Shown piece by piece: positions 27,795 to 37,534 of a DNA stretch of 64,000 nt. The translations under genes and the position numbers were made by a program. The notes under the pieces were generated by a model, which was given only the letters and a program-made list of their open reading frames with translations, did no database searches and was not told the origin of the DNA. The stretch lies in contig NZ_LGHM01000054.1 in assembly GCF_001908185.1 (NCBI RefSeq), positions 1 through 64,000 on the forward strand, read 5' to 3'. Positions within the stretch are counted from its first letter, which is position 1. The number at the start of each line of letters is the position of its first letter. The stretch is from Bradyrhizobium sp. AS23.2. GTDB lineage: Bacteria > Pseudomonadota > Alphaproteobacteria > Rhizobiales > Xanthobacteraceae.

Positions 27795-28178
27795 ACTGAA
27801 TCCTGCGCCTAGTATCCAAAGGTAACGCGGGTGATTGTGTGCCGCACCCGCGTGCAAATTCAAAATCAGACAATCCCTTGAATTCCAAATCGGCTCATGC
27901 GAGCAACACAAAGATGATGGCTACGCAGCTGCGCCACTTAAAAACTAGCCCCCCACTGGCGCACGCGCAATTTGGATCTCGTAGCAACGTTAAGGCGCCG
28001 AGCCAAAGCAGCGACCAATCGCAGGGCGCCGTGCAAAGGTTAGGGATCGGTGCGCACGCACAACACCCATACGGTAAGGTTGAGCAGTTAGCTTAACACC
28101 CGTAGTTTGTTGCGAAGTTTTCAGAATCCCCTATCCATCTCCACACCGGGCTTCCCCAAGGCCTGGCCCCGCCCAAGC
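27795..28178. other. Intergenic stretch, nothing recognised
   Basis: 384 bases. Only short frames without start signals. Confidence 0.45.
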
Positions 28179-28215
28179 AAAGCCGCCGAGCGAACAGGGT
28201 CCGCTTGGCGGCTTT
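28179..28215. repeat. Long inverted repeat at the 5' end of the EAL remnant
   Basis: CAAAGCCGCCGAGCG (28179-28193) pairs with CGCTTGGCGGCTTTG (28201-28215 approximately), a 15-bp stem with one G-U pair. The plus strand continues with TTAT, a weak U-run, so it could act as a terminator. The stem coincides with the point where EAL homology begins. Confidence 0.55.
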
Positions 28216-28445
28216 GTTATCGGTCGCCAGAGACTTCCGCTTGATGGTGATCGCTGAGGCCGTCGAAACCGAAGAGCAGGTCCGCGCGCTGATCTCGTGC
28301 AGTGTCGAAGAAAAACCAGGGCCATCTCGTCGCGGGCGCCCCCTTCGCCAGGTTCGGCGAGCTGGTCGGCTCGCGGCGCGCGAGGATTGCGATCGCACAG
28401 CAAGGCTCTCGTGCCCTGACCGTGCCTGCCAGCCCAATCGGATAG
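28205..28445 (+). pseudogene. EAL-domain phosphodiesterase remnant (C-terminal end only)
   Basis: The frame reads ARDFRLMVIAEAVETEEQVR, which matches the VVAEGVETEEQ segment near the end of EAL (c-di-GMP phosphodiesterase) domains. After SCSVEE the frame must shift in a run of five A (about 28311-28315), giving NQGHLVAGAPFARFGELVG, equivalent to the family's GCDxxQGYLFGRP motif, and then a natural TAG at 28443. Everything upstream of the last 75 residues or so, including the EAL motif itself, is missing. It is non-functional debris of a c-di-GMP gene. Confidence 0.7.
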
Positions 28446-28576
28446 GTCGCCGAATTGCCTCGCCCGAGCCTGTCCCCAAACGACTAAGGTGAAGTCTCCG
28501 CTCCGGAGTGAAAGGACCTTAACGATGCTCTCGGCTTTCTAGAGCAACCAACTCGCCGACTGGCTATGCTGGTCAC

Positions 28577-28942
28577 ATGCGCCATAACCGTCTCATTGCA
28601 GCCGCGGGCATCTGTCTCGCGCTCATCGTCTACGCTGCGCTGGCTCGGCTGGCGGGGAGGCCTGTGCTTGTGGGCCATGCAGAGGCCTACTGGGTCATCG
28701 TCATAGAGCGCTTCAGCGCCTATGGCCTGCTTGGCTTTCTCCTATCCTTCCTGCTCCCCGGGCGCGTTGCTGTGGCCTGTATCCTCGCCGTAGTCGTCGT
28801 GACCGGGATCGAGCTCGTTCAAACGTTAATTCCTGATCGCAATACCGTATTCACCGACATGATGCAGAAGGCGGCCGGCGGTATCGTAGGCGTCTTCCTC
28901 GCTCAGACTATCTTGGCTTTCCTACCCCGGCCGCCGGCTTAG
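28577..28942 (+). CDS. VanZ-like membrane protein
   Basis: 121 aa with about four hydrophobic segments and the VanZ-type GIELVQTLIPDRNTVFTDMM motif before the last helix. It is a paralogue in layout of the protein at 6641 (both have E-x-x-Q-T-L-x-P-D-R). Ends six bases before the convergent CHRD pseudogene. Function unknown. Confidence 0.75.
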   Translation: MRHNRLIAAAGICLALIVYAALARLAGRPVLVGHAEAYWVIVIERFSAYGLLGFLLSFLLPGRVAVACILAVVVVTGIELVQTLIPDRNTVFTDMMQKAAGGIVGVFLAQTILAFLPRPPA

Positions 28943-28947
28943 CGCCG

Positions 28948-29407
28948 TCAGCCTGTCTGGACCGGCCAGACGTCGCGCCCCGTCGGAACGAAACGGAGTC
29001 CTAGCGTCTGCCTGCGCCACTCGCCACCGGGATTGGTCACCACGTGGATGTTCGCGTACCGCTTACCGGCCAAGAGAGCCCGAGCTTGCGTCCCGATGAG
29101 AGCCTCGCCTGGATCGAGCCTCGCACCGAGTTGAACGAAAGCGTGATACCGGATCTCTCACCGGCTGGGAATGCATCCCCAGCGCAGGCCTGCTACAATC
29201 GGGATAGGCGACCGTGCAGGTCAGATCCTTCGTGTCCGCATTGAATATCGCTTCCACTGTGCCTGAATTGACGCTTGCATTGGGCGGCACTTCGTTGCGG
29301 CCCTTGATCTCCGTGGCAATTTGACCCCTACCGCGGTGACGGCCGCCGCGAGACTGGAGAACAACCAATGCACCCGCTCGGCCGAGGCTTGACGCCTTCT
29401 CAGCCAT
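28948..29407 (-). pseudogene. CHRD-domain secreted protein, broken by frameshifts
   Basis: Three reading frames together rebuild a CHRD protein. The start region in one frame resembles a signal peptide (LFSSLAAAVTAVG). A second frame gives KGRNEVPPNASVNSGTVEAI followed by FNADTKDLTCTVAYPDC, the family's first half. A third gives LGARLDPGEALIGTQARALL then AGKRYANIHVVTNPGGEWRR, equivalent to LxxGxxYVNVHTxxxPGGEIRG, and ends at a stop at 28948. At least two frameshifts separate these parts, so no full product can be made. Confidence 0.7.
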
Positions 29408-29502
29408 GGCGATGTTGGCCCTTCTGCTTGCGTGAAACACCGGCAATCGCGCCAAGCTCCGAATACGATTGAGCCTGATTCGAAGGGAGCCGGAGCGGCG
29501 AG

Positions 29503-29826
29503 CTAGGCGACTCCGCGTCCGAAGCTCGTCCGTGTCCTGAAGACGCCCGACATTTTCCGATGGGTGTCACGCAACGCCGCGATTGCATCGTCGAGGTCAG
29601 ACTCGGCTTCGCGAATCGTCTCTAAGAACCGCGCCATCAACGCGGCATTTAGCTTGACGCGGGTATTTCCGTCGCGGCTCTTGCGCCGATCGAGCAATAG
29701 ATGCTGCGCCTGCAATCTGGCCTCGGCAGCACTAAAGCCGCAAAGTGTCCCAAGCTCGTGATACGTCATCCAGATCTGAGGCATGCCCTGTTCGTCCCTT
29801 GTTATGGGGCCCAACTTAGATTTCAT
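29503..29826 (-). CDS. Conserved rhizobial hypothetical protein
   Basis: 107 aa. GMPQIWMTYHELGTLCGFSA followed by LLLDRRKSRDGNTRVKLNAA resembles a winged-helix or MerR-like DNA-binding start often seen in small rhizobial proteins (recognised pattern, not verified), followed by a helical tail (FLETIREAESDLDDAIAALR). The ATG at 29826 is preferred; a GTG four codons upstream is possible. Function unknown; DNA binding is a guess. Confidence 0.65.
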   Translation of the reverse strand: MKSKLGPITRDEQGMPQIWMTYHELGTLCGFSAAEARLQAQHLLLDRRKSRDGNTRVKLNAALMARFLETIREAESDLDDAIAALRDTHRKMSGVFRTRTSFGRGVA

Positions 29827-30286
29827 CTTTAAAGGCACAGTTGCCGCAGTGCGGTCCCACCATGTTTTCGCTAGAACAGCGTCAACACGACGCTAAAATG
29901 TGAAAGTGACGGTGGCACAGAAGGCTATAAGGGGAAGAGCCCGCGCCTGCCTTGGAACGAGACGCCCTAGAGTGTATCCGGCCAAGGCTGCAATTTCGGT
30001 AAATTAAAAAAATCCGGTCGTTTGCTACCTATTGCACACGAGAGCGAAAAACCTATGATGGCAGTCATTCTGAGCAATAATATTTGAAAGAGATTTCCTT
30101 GGCATCGCTCCAGCTGAGTAACGTCGCCGCTTCGGGGATACAGCGTGCGTATCCTTCATTTTTTTTTCACCGCGACGGCCTTGGCGCAGCGACGAATCGC
30201 TCGCTTGCGCCGTAAATTTCCGGATTGGCTTGCTCTCGCTCTCCTCGTGATCGCCGCGGATTTCCTTCTGGCGACAGTAGCTTGGC
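29827..30286. other. Intergenic stretch at the GC boundary
   Basis: 460 bases of low-GC sequence with A/T runs, including TTTTTTTTT near 30160. No gene recognised. To its right the sequence turns GC-rich and gene-dense. Confidence 0.5.
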
Positions 30287-30745
30287 TTATTGTCGATCGG
30301 GCTCTGACCTAACGGATCCCGGCGTGAACGGATGGCGCTGCCGGGAGCGGCTGTCGAGGCCCTTGGGCAGCTTGTCGGCATTGAGCTTCACGACCGCTCG
30401 TCGGGCGTCGGCTGCCGGCGCGTCTTCCTGGCTGTAGATCAGTGTCGCCTCGAACTTCACGTCGGGCACTTCCCTGGCCGTTCCCGAACAGGTCGCCACC
30501 AGGCCGTTGCACACCCCCAGGAGATTGACCTCGACCTCGTCCGGCCCGAACACGCTCGGCGGGCCGTCAGCGTGCCGGTTCACGGTCAGGACGGCCGAGA
30601 AGCGCTCCTCGTCGACGCGGTAGGAGCCTCCATAAGTAAAGAAGCTGTCGCTGCCCGAGATGCGGCCCTCGGTCAGATCCACAAGGCCGGTGCCCTGGCC
30701 GCGTGGGGTCCTGAACCAGGCAGCGTATCTACCGTCTCTCAGCAT
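30287..30745 (-). CDS. GrlR-like small beta-barrel protein
   Basis: 152 aa. MLRDGRYAAWFRTPRGQGTG, ISGSDSFFTYGGSY, SVFGPDEVEVNLLGVC and a GTAREVPDVKFEATL segment follow the pattern of the GrlR family (a small lipocalin-like fold first known as a negative regulator of type III secretion in enteropathogens). In rhizobia these are stand-alone proteins of unknown role, and no type III genes are here. The tail (KLPKGLDSRSRQRHPF) is basic. Confidence 0.65.
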   Translation of the reverse strand: MLRDGRYAAWFRTPRGQGTGLVDLTEGRISGSDSFFTYGGSYRVDEERFSAVLTVNRHADGPPSVFGPDEVEVNLLGVCNGLVATCSGTAREVPDVKFEATLIYSQEDAPAADARRAVVKLNADKLPKGLDSRSRQRHPFTPGSVRSEPDRQ

Positions 30746-30893
30746 GGGAAATTTCCCGGCGTGAAAATTGACTCGTATTTGCGATCAATTCCGGGGCGCG
30801 ACAATGACCGAACTGGCGGCTCTTTCGGCAGAGTTAACGCCCCGCAAACCCAATCCATCGAATTGACACCGACGCACGACGCCGGCGGCGCCG

Positions 30894-32621
30894 TCAAAAC
30901 AATTCTATGCCATCATCCGCGCTCTCGACTGCCTCGACGCGCCGCGTGGCAGCGATCGACGCAAGCCCAAGCGTTTGCAGAAATTCCCGGTGAACGTCCC
31001 GCTCGCGTTCCATCGTGTAACGCGCGAAGAAATCGTCGAGCATCGCCTGATCCTGCGCGCCGGGCTCTGGCCGCTGCGTGCCCGCGCTCGCGGTCTCGAG
31101 GCGCGCGGCGACCGCAGGCAAGGCCGCGGAGCTATCGCCGAGCGAGCTCATCAGGTATTGCGCTGAATTCATCAGGCCTTCGAATTCCGCACCTTCACTG
31201 ACGAGCCGGCTCATCAGCTTGCCGAGCCGTTCGTTGCCCGCCTCCACTTCGCGCAGCGCCTGGAGGATTTGCGGCTCCAGCTTGGCGAGCTGGGTGGGAT
31301 TGCCCTGCACGCGAAGCTCCTTCAGCTCTTTGGCCGAGCGCTCGATGTCATCGAGCACCGGGCGCAGCCGCCCCGCGCCCGCCGAGACCTGGTCGGCGGT
31401 CGCCTTGAGCTCGTTGGCGATGACGACGAAAGCGCTGCCGCGGCTGCCGAGATGGCTGGCCTTGAGGCCCGCATTCATGCCGATCAGCGTGATGTCGACG
31501 GTTGCCTCGGCGAGCCCGGCGATCGCCTGGCGAAACTTCGCCAGCGTGTCCTCGACGATCGCGAGCGCATCGTCGACGGAGCGGCCGGCGCTCTCGCAAG
31601 TCGCGATCAGGGTCGAGGCGTGCGCCAGCGTCTGCTTGATGCGTGCGAGGAACGACGACTCGCCACCATCCCCGCCGCCAAACAGCGTACGGCCGTGACC
31701 AACGACGCCGCTCGCATCGTGCAAGATCGCGGTCAGCGCGCGCACGATCTGGCCGATGTCGCCGCCGAACTCGCGCTGGGCGTCCCTGAGCAGGGCCGCC
31801 TGCAACTGGCAGATCGCGCGCGCGCCGTCCTCGCTCGCGACCGGCCCCGGAACCAGGCTCGGGCCAGACCCCGACGCAAGACCGAGGCCATGACAAACAT
31901 GCTCGAGCCGCTGTCGCGTGCTGTCGCCGGCCTGCAGGGAAATGATCGAACTGCCGACCGCCTCGGCGATCTTCCTGGTGCTGGCGCTCGCCAGATCGGC
32001 GAGTTGGCTGCTCTTGCTGCGCTGGTCGCGCAATCCGGAATAGGCATCGCCGAGCTCGGCGCTTTCCGACACCAGCTGATTCCGGTAGCGGCTCTCGAAT
32101 TCCTGCTGCCGGCCGGACGCGGTGGCAACCGCCTCGGACAGGCGCTGCTGGTCCCGTGCGCAGCCTTCGATCGAGCGCTGCACGGCCTTGCCGAGATCGT
32201 ATGCTTCCTGCGTGAAGGCGAGAAAGCCCTCGCGATCGCCGTCGAGGGAAGCCGCTTCGATCCGTGCGCTGCGCGCGATGATGGTGATCATCTGGATGTG
32301 CTTGAACAGCGGCTTGAGCAGCGAAGACGCCTCCGCGGTGCTCGTGCCGATTGTCGCAAGCAGGGCGCTTTCGGCCGGCAGCGCCTGCGCCAGCTCACTG
32401 AGCCGCGCAGCGATCTCCTGCAAGGCGGTCGCGGCACCCTCGATCTCGGCGCCGGAGAGTTCCTCCGAGAGCGTCGCGAGGCCCTGATTGAGCTCCTTGA
32501 AGATGATGTGACCACGACCGAGCTCGTGGCCGACGCGCGCAAAGACGTCCTCGATGCGCGACGAGACGTCCTCGATCGCAACGAGCGCCTCAGTGAGCGT
32601 ATTGGCCGGAATGGCGGACAT
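30894..32621 (-). CDS. Soluble MCP-like chemotaxis protein
   Basis: 575 aa, no membrane segment, almost entirely helical. The region around residues 350-440 (ATVDITLIGMNAGLKASHLG, SAFVVIANELKATADQV) resembles the hairpin tip of methyl-accepting proteins, where the usual text is [20 protein letters not shown]. It is therefore probably a cytoplasmic signalling or scaffold protein of the che array. Start: ATG at 32621, 5 bases after the cheB stop; a TTG at 32630 is possible. Last gene of the operon. The precise role is unknown. Confidence 0.75.
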   Translation of the reverse strand: MSAIPANTLTEALVAIEDVSSRIEDVFARVGHELGRGHIIFKELNQGLATLSEELSGAEIEGAATALQEIAARLSELAQALPAESALLATIGTSTAEASSLLKPLFKHIQMITIIARSARIEAASLDGDREGFLAFTQEAYDLGKAVQRSIEGCARDQQRLSEAVATASGRQQEFESRYRNQLVSESAELGDAYSGLRDQRSKSSQLADLASASTRKIAEAVGSSIISLQAGDSTRQRLEHVCHGLGLASGSGPSLVPGPVASEDGARAICQLQAALLRDAQREFGGDIGQIVRALTAILHDASGVVGHGRTLFGGGDGGESSFLARIKQTLAHASTLIATCESAGRSVDDALAIVEDTLAKFRQAIAGLAEATVDITLIGMNAGLKASHLGSRGSAFVVIANELKATADQVSAGAGRLRPVLDDIERSAKELKELRVQGNPTQLAKLEPQILQALREVEAGNERLGKLMSRLVSEGAEFEGLMNSAQYLMSSLGDSSAALPAVAARLETASAGTQRPEPGAQDQAMLDDFFARYTMERERDVHREFLQTLGLASIAATRRVEAVESADDGIELF

Positions 32622-32626
32622 TGCAA

Positions 32627-33718
32627 TCAACCTGTCAGCGCCGCGTGCCCGGCCTGATACCAGAGCATGATCTCGCGCGGGATTTGGTTCAGCGAGACGA
32701 CCTTCTCGACGCCACCATGGGCAATGGCTTCCTTGGGCATGCCGAACACCACGCAGCTTTCCTCATCCTGCGCTCGCGTCGAGGCTCCGAGCTTGCGCAT
32801 CTCCAGCATCCCGCGCGCGCCGTCGTCGCCCATGCCGGTCATGATGACGCCGAGCGCATTGGCACCTGCGTGCTGTGCCGCCGAGCGGAACAGCACGTCG
32901 ACGGACGGACGATGCCGCGACACCGGCGGGCCGTCCTTGATCGCGATCTGATAGCGCAGGCCGATGCGCTGAAGCAGCATGTGACGGGCGCCCGGCGCGA
33001 TGTAGGCGCAGCCCGGCAGAACCGGCTCGCCGTCCTCGGCTTCCTTGACCCGGATCTGGCAGATGCTGTCGAGACGTTTGGCAAAGGCCGCGGTGAATCC
33101 TGCCGGCATGTGCTGGACAATGACGATGGGAGGACAGTGCGGCGGCAGCATCTCGAGCACGTCGTTGAGCGCCTCGGTGCCACCGGTCGATGAACCGATG
33201 CACACGATGCGTTCCGTCGTCGGCCGGACCTTGCTTTGCACTGGCGGCGGGATGATGGCGTCAGCGGTCAGCTTCTTCTCGACCACCCGCCGCTCCGACC
33301 GTGGGCGCACGCGCGCGCGCGCCGCCGACTTCACGGCCTCGCGAAGCCGCGTAGAGCATTCGAGCAGCGCCTGCCGCGTGTCGATCTTCGGCTTGGGCAC
33401 GATGTCGACGGCGCCCGCCTCGAACGCCTCGAACATCACGTTCGAGCCCTCGCCGGTAAGCGACGAGCAGATGATCACCGGGATCGGACGCTGCGCCATG
33501 ATCTTGCGCAGAAACGTCATGCCGTCCATCCGCGGCATCTCGATGTCGAGGATGATGACGTCGGGGATCTCGTTCTGAAGGCGCCGGGCCGCTGCGAACG
33601 GATCCGAGGCCGTGCCCATCACCTCGATGTCGGGATCACCGTTGAGGATCGTTTGCATAATTTGGCGCACCGACGCCGAATCGTCCACGATCAGTACGCG
33701 AACCTTCTCCCTCGGCAT
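32627..33718 (-). CDS. cheB: Chemotaxis methylesterase/glutamine deamidase CheB
   Basis: 363 aa. N-terminal receiver domain with acidic pair (VDDS at 11-14) and phospho-acceptor D58 ([12 protein letters not shown]). A linker leads to the CheB catalytic domain with the active-site Ser in [12 protein letters not shown], His in VQHMPAGFT and Asp in GMGDDGARG. It removes methyl groups from MCPs during adaptation and pairs with the cheR gene 15 bases upstream. Confidence 0.96.
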   Translation of the reverse strand: MPREKVRVLIVDDSASVRQIMQTILNGDPDIEVMGTASDPFAAARRLQNEIPDVIILDIEMPRMDGMTFLRKIMAQRPIPVIICSSLTGEGSNVMFEAFEAGAVDIVPKPKIDTRQALLECSTRLREAVKSAARARVRPRSERRVVEKKLTADAIIPPPVQSKVRPTTERIVCIGSSTGGTEALNDVLEMLPPHCPPIVIVQHMPAGFTAAFAKRLDSICQIRVKEAEDGEPVLPGCAYIAPGARHMLLQRIGLRYQIAIKDGPPVSRHRPSVDVLFRSAAQHAGANALGVIMTGMGDDGARGMLEMRKLGASTRAQDEESCVVFGMPKEAIAHGGVEKVVSLNQIPREIMLWYQAGHAALTG

Positions 33719-33733
33719 TTAGTTGCGCTCCGG

Positions 33734-34588
33734 CTAGACCTGGAAAATGGTGGGCTGCACCTGCTTCAAACCAGGCACGGCGCTGTGAATCATCGATTCC
33801 GAATGTCCGACCAGCAGGTAGCCGCCCGGCCGCAAATGGTTGCACAATTGCTCGATCACCTTGCGCTGCGTCTCGCGCTCGAAATAGATCAGGACGTTGC
33901 GGCAGAAGATGATGTCGACGTCGCGGTCGACGGGATAGGACGCATCCATGAGGTTCATCCGCATGAAATGCGTCATGCGGCGCAATTCCGGCACCACCCG
34001 CACCTCACCGCGCGACTTGTCCCGCGACGACAGGAAATATCGCTTCACGAATTGCTCAGGCACCGGCCCGATCGCGTCACGGGCGTAGATTGCGGCCTTG
34101 GCAAGGCGCAGCACGGCGGTCGAAATGTCGGTCCCGAGGATGCGATACTGGAACCGCGATCCGCTCCGCGCCACGTCGTCCAGCACCATCGCAGTCGTAT
34201 AAGCCTCCATGCCGGTGGAGCTCGCCGAGCTCCAGATCTTCAGGTTCGCGTTCCTGCGTCCGCGTAGCTTGAGCAGAGCCGGAACAGCGACCTCCCGTAT
34301 GAACGTGAAGTGCTGGGGCTCGCGGAAGAAGTCGGTCTTGTTGGTGGTGACGACATCGATGAGATGGGTCAGCTCAGTTTCGAAATGATCCGCCTCGAAC
34401 AGATTGTCGACATACTCGTTGAGATCGGAATAATTCAGCGCGCGCACACGCTTATGCAATCGGCCTTCCAGCATCAGCCGTTTGCCTGGCGGCAGCTTGA
34501 TGCCGACCTGGCCTTCGATCAGCTCGGCAATGGCCCGGAAGTGGCGGTCCGACAGATGCACGGCCGTATGCTGCACGGCCGGCATCAT
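33734..34588 (-). CDS. cheR: Chemotaxis methyltransferase CheR
   Basis: 284 aa. N-terminal helical CheR domain (FRAIAELIEGQVGIKLPPGK), then a SAM-dependent methyltransferase core: TNKTDFFREPQHF, KIWSSASSTGMEAYTTAM (the family's SAM loop, here TGMEA in place of the usual TGEEP), ILGTDIS, VDIIFCRNVLIYF and HLRPGGYLLVGHSE. It adds methyl groups to MCP glutamates. It precedes cheB. Confidence 0.95.
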   Translation of the reverse strand: MMPAVQHTAVHLSDRHFRAIAELIEGQVGIKLPPGKRLMLEGRLHKRVRALNYSDLNEYVDNLFEADHFETELTHLIDVVTTNKTDFFREPQHFTFIREVAVPALLKLRGRRNANLKIWSSASSTGMEAYTTAMVLDDVARSGSRFQYRILGTDISTAVLRLAKAAIYARDAIGPVPEQFVKRYFLSSRDKSRGEVRVVPELRRMTHFMRMNLMDASYPVDRDVDIIFCRNVLIYFERETQRKVIEQLCNHLRPGGYLLVGHSESMIHSAVPGLKQVQPTIFQV

Positions 34589-34686
34589 GGCCGTCTGCTC
34601 CGGCGAGCGATGGCCGCATGCACAGAATGTCGGGCAATAGGCGCCATCTCGAAACCTTACGCGTTTACGCGATCATTGAGCACGAA

Positions 34687-34711
34687 CCGGTCCACCACGA
34701 GGATGGACCGG
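34687..34711 (-). terminator. Stem-loop between mcp and cheR
   Basis: Perfect 8-bp stem CCGGTCCA/TGGACCGG with a 9-base loop, 13 bases after the mcp stop. No U-run follows on the minus strand, so it may be an attenuator or mRNA-stability element and not a full terminator. Confidence 0.4.
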
Positions 34712-34724
34712 CTTCCGGGATATC

Positions 34725-36920
34725 CTAGCGTTGGAAATCGGCGTCCCGATCGTCCTCACCGTCATTCATGTCGAAGGCGAACCCGCCGCCGTTCGCGGCC
34801 TTCATGGCACGCGCCGGCTTGGCCAGCGGCTTCCTGGCCGGCCGCTCCGCCGCCGCCATGGCGGCAGCCTTCGCACGCAACTGATTAACTGCACGGTCGA
34901 TCGGCGCCGCCGCCTGGACCTTGGCGCCCTGCTCGATGCGGAAATAGGCGATCGTCGACTGCAACTGCTCGGCCTGCGAGGCGAGCTCCTCCGAGGTCGA
35001 GGAGACCTCTTCGGAGGCGCTGGCATTCTGCTGGCCGACCTTGTCGAGCTGCTGAATCGCCTGGTTGATCTGCGAGGAGCCGACATCCTGCTCGCGGCAG
35101 GCCGACGTGATTTCTTCAACCAGTTCGGCCGTCTTCTTGATATCGGGCACCAGTTTGGCGAGCATATTCCCGGCATCCTGCGCGACCTTCACGGTCTCAC
35201 TCGAGAGAGAACCGATCTCGGCCGCCGCCGCCTGGCTACGCTCGGCAAGTTTCCGCACCTCTGAGGCCACCACGGCAAAGCCCTTGCCATGCTCGCCGGC
35301 ACGTGCGGCTTCGACTGCCGCGTTCAGGGCGAGCAGATCTGTCTGCCGTGCAATCTCCTGAACAATGGTGATCTTCTCCGCGATCGTCTGCATCGCTTCC
35401 ACCGCACGGCCCACGGCGGCACCGCTGGCCTCGGCGTCCTTGGCCGATTGCGCCGCGATCTTTTCGGTCTGGTTGGCATTGTCGGCGTTCTGCTTCACGT
35501 TCGCCGCCATCTCCTCCATCGAGGAGGACGCCTCTTCTGCGGAGGACGCCTGCTCGGTCGCCCCCTGCGAGAGCTGCTCTGCGCTGGCCGAAAGCTCCTG
35601 GCTGCCCGCGGACACGTTCTGCGCCGCGGTCAGAGCCTCGGACACGATCTGGCGAAGCTTCTCGACCATACGCTCCAGGGCCAGCCCGAGCGTATCCTTG
35701 TCCGAGAGCGGCCTCGCCTCAACGGTGAGGTTGCCATGCGCAATCTCGTTGGCGATCCCGGCCGTCGCGTTCAGGTTCACTGTCATCACGTTCAGAGCCT
35801 TGATCAGATCGCCGATCTCGTCATCGCTCGATACATCGATCTTCTGACTGAGATCGCCGAGCGCGACCGCATCGGCGAGACCGACGGCTCGGGAGAGACC
35901 GCGGCTGATGTTGATCGCGATCCAGACGGCTGACCCGACAGCCACCAGAAGCGACGCGATGATGATGCTGATCAAGATGATCTTGGCCTGGCTCGCGTCG
36001 GCTGCGGCTTCAGCCGCCTGCTCTCTCATCACCTTCTTCTGATAGGAGATGTAGTTCGCCGATGTCGTGATCGCTTCCGCGGCGTTCGCTTTTCCCTCGG
36101 TCGCGGCCAGCGCTGCGGCGCGGATATTGCCGCCTTCCCTCACGATGTCCGTCACCTTGGCAATGATCTTCAGAACCCGTTCCGTCTGTGCCGCGAGGGT
36201 GGTCGACGACTGTCCGGCGACCGTCAGCGGAGCGAAGCTCTGCTGCACGGAGTCCCGAAGCGCAGTCAGGCGGTCGTCCATCACTTTCATCGACGCATTC
36301 AGCTCATCCATGCTGGTCGCCGAAAAGGTCAGCGCGACCTGCCGCTGGGCTCGTGCGCCCTCCAGCCTGATTGTCTGGAGTGCCATCAGGACGTTAGCTC
36401 GCTCGGTCGAGCTTGCCGCGCGGCTGGTTTCCGCGAAAAGCGCATCGATGGAGTCGTTCCACTCCTTCAGAATGGGTTGCCCCTCGGACGCCCAGAGCTG
36501 AGCACCTCGGTTGTTCGAGTTCAAGAAAGCGAACTTCATGACGGAATCTTCGGTCGCATTCATCTTGTCGTACGCAGCCGAAAACTTCTCGATCAGGCGC
36601 TTTCCGGCCTCGGACGTGCCCGCATAGATTTCATCGCGGAGGCGGGTCGCCTCCTTTCGTCCCAGCTTGATCTCGTCCGAGATCGCCTGCATCTCAGATT
36701 CGGTCGAGGCGATGATGATGTCGCGCTCGGCGCGAGCCTGGGTCAGGACGAAATTCTGGAGCTCGCCGGCCCGCTCCATCCGTCCCGACCGCTGGACCAG
36801 CAACTCCGATGTGTCCGCAAGTTGGCTCAGCTTGACATAAGCGAGCCCACCGGTGATCGCCGACAGGATAATCACCGTGCCAAAGGCGCTCGCCAGTTTG
36901 GCTTTAACCGTAAGTCTCAT
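34725..36920 (-). CDS. Methyl-accepting chemotaxis protein (long sensor)
   Basis: 731-aa transmembrane receptor. TM1 near residues 7-28, a periplasmic helical sensor of about 280 residues, TM2 at about 312-335 ([20 protein letters not shown]), HAMP, then the cytoplasmic signalling domain with the hairpin tip [20 protein letters not shown] and many Gln/Glu methylation-type positions. C-terminal tail basic then acidic ([20 protein letters not shown]). The signalling domain and tail are nearly identical to the MCP at 37535, but the sensors differ in length. It lies upstream of cheR. Confidence 0.95.
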   Translation of the reverse strand: MRLTVKAKLASAFGTVIILSAITGGLAYVKLSQLADTSELLVQRSGRMERAGELQNFVLTQARAERDIIIASTESEMQAISDEIKLGRKEATRLRDEIYAGTSEAGKRLIEKFSAAYDKMNATEDSVMKFAFLNSNNRGAQLWASEGQPILKEWNDSIDALFAETSRAASSTERANVLMALQTIRLEGARAQRQVALTFSATSMDELNASMKVMDDRLTALRDSVQQSFAPLTVAGQSSTTLAAQTERVLKIIAKVTDIVREGGNIRAAALAATEGKANAAEAITTSANYISYQKKVMREQAAEAAADASQAKIILISIIIASLLVAVGSAVWIAINISRGLSRAVGLADAVALGDLSQKIDVSSDDEIGDLIKALNVMTVNLNATAGIANEIAHGNLTVEARPLSDKDTLGLALERMVEKLRQIVSEALTAAQNVSAGSQELSASAEQLSQGATEQASSAEEASSSMEEMAANVKQNADNANQTEKIAAQSAKDAEASGAAVGRAVEAMQTIAEKITIVQEIARQTDLLALNAAVEAARAGEHGKGFAVVASEVRKLAERSQAAAAEIGSLSSETVKVAQDAGNMLAKLVPDIKKTAELVEEITSACREQDVGSSQINQAIQQLDKVGQQNASASEEVSSTSEELASQAEQLQSTIAYFRIEQGAKVQAAAPIDRAVNQLRAKAAAMAAAERPARKPLAKPARAMKAANGGGFAFDMNDGEDDRDADFQR

Positions 36921-36985
36921 CTCTCATTCCTCGAATTCGTTGTCTCTTGAACTGACGCAATACCGACTCTGCGAAAGGCGCGGTC

Positions 36986-37474
36986 CTAAGCCGCGACTGG
37001 AGGTTTGGAAGCGGCATCGGGCTGCGCCGGCATGTCCGCTCCTGCCATCAAGCGCGCCAGGTCGAAGATGATCACGAACCTGTCGCCCTTTCGTCCGATG
37101 CCGGCGATGTAGTCCGACTGCCAGCGGCCGCCGACGGCTGGAACCGGTTCGAGAGTACTCTCGTCGATATCGGTCACCTCGAAGACGCAATCCGCGACAA
37201 AGCCGACGCCGACCAGGCGATCTTGCATCGGCACGTCGAGAATGATGATCCGGGTGGCCTCGGTCGCCGCTACACTCGGCAAGCCAAGCTTGATACGGAG
37301 GTCAACGATCGGATAGCCGCTGCCGCGCACGTCGATCATTCCGAGCAGGAAGTCCGGCGCGTGCGGCAGGCGCGAGATTGGTCGCATGTCCAGGATTTCG
37401 CGGACATTGCGGATGCTGATGCCGAACGTCTCGCCGGCGAGCCCGAGCGTCAGATATTGCGAGGTCACGGCCAT
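36986..37474 (-). CDS. cheW: Chemotaxis adaptor CheW (first of two)
   Basis: 162 aa, single CheW domain linking receptors to CheA. YLTLGLAGETFGISIRNVRE, the LPHAPDFLLGMIDVRGSGYP segment and PIVDLRIKLGLP are canonical. Short Pro/Ala tail. It lies 60 bases downstream of the second MCP and 65 upstream of the first, forming an mcp-cheW repeat unit with 37535-39733. Confidence 0.95.
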   Translation of the reverse strand: MAVTSQYLTLGLAGETFGISIRNVREILDMRPISRLPHAPDFLLGMIDVRGSGYPIVDLRIKLGLPSVAATEATRIIILDVPMQDRLVGVGFVADCVFEVTDIDESTLEPVPAVGGRWQSDYIAGIGRKGDRFVIIFDLARLMAGADMPAQPDAASKPPVAA

Positions 37475-37534
37475 GATTGCAGTCCAGGGTCAGAAGGTTT
37501 GAATGCGCGGTCCGGCGTAAGGCCAGGCCATCCG

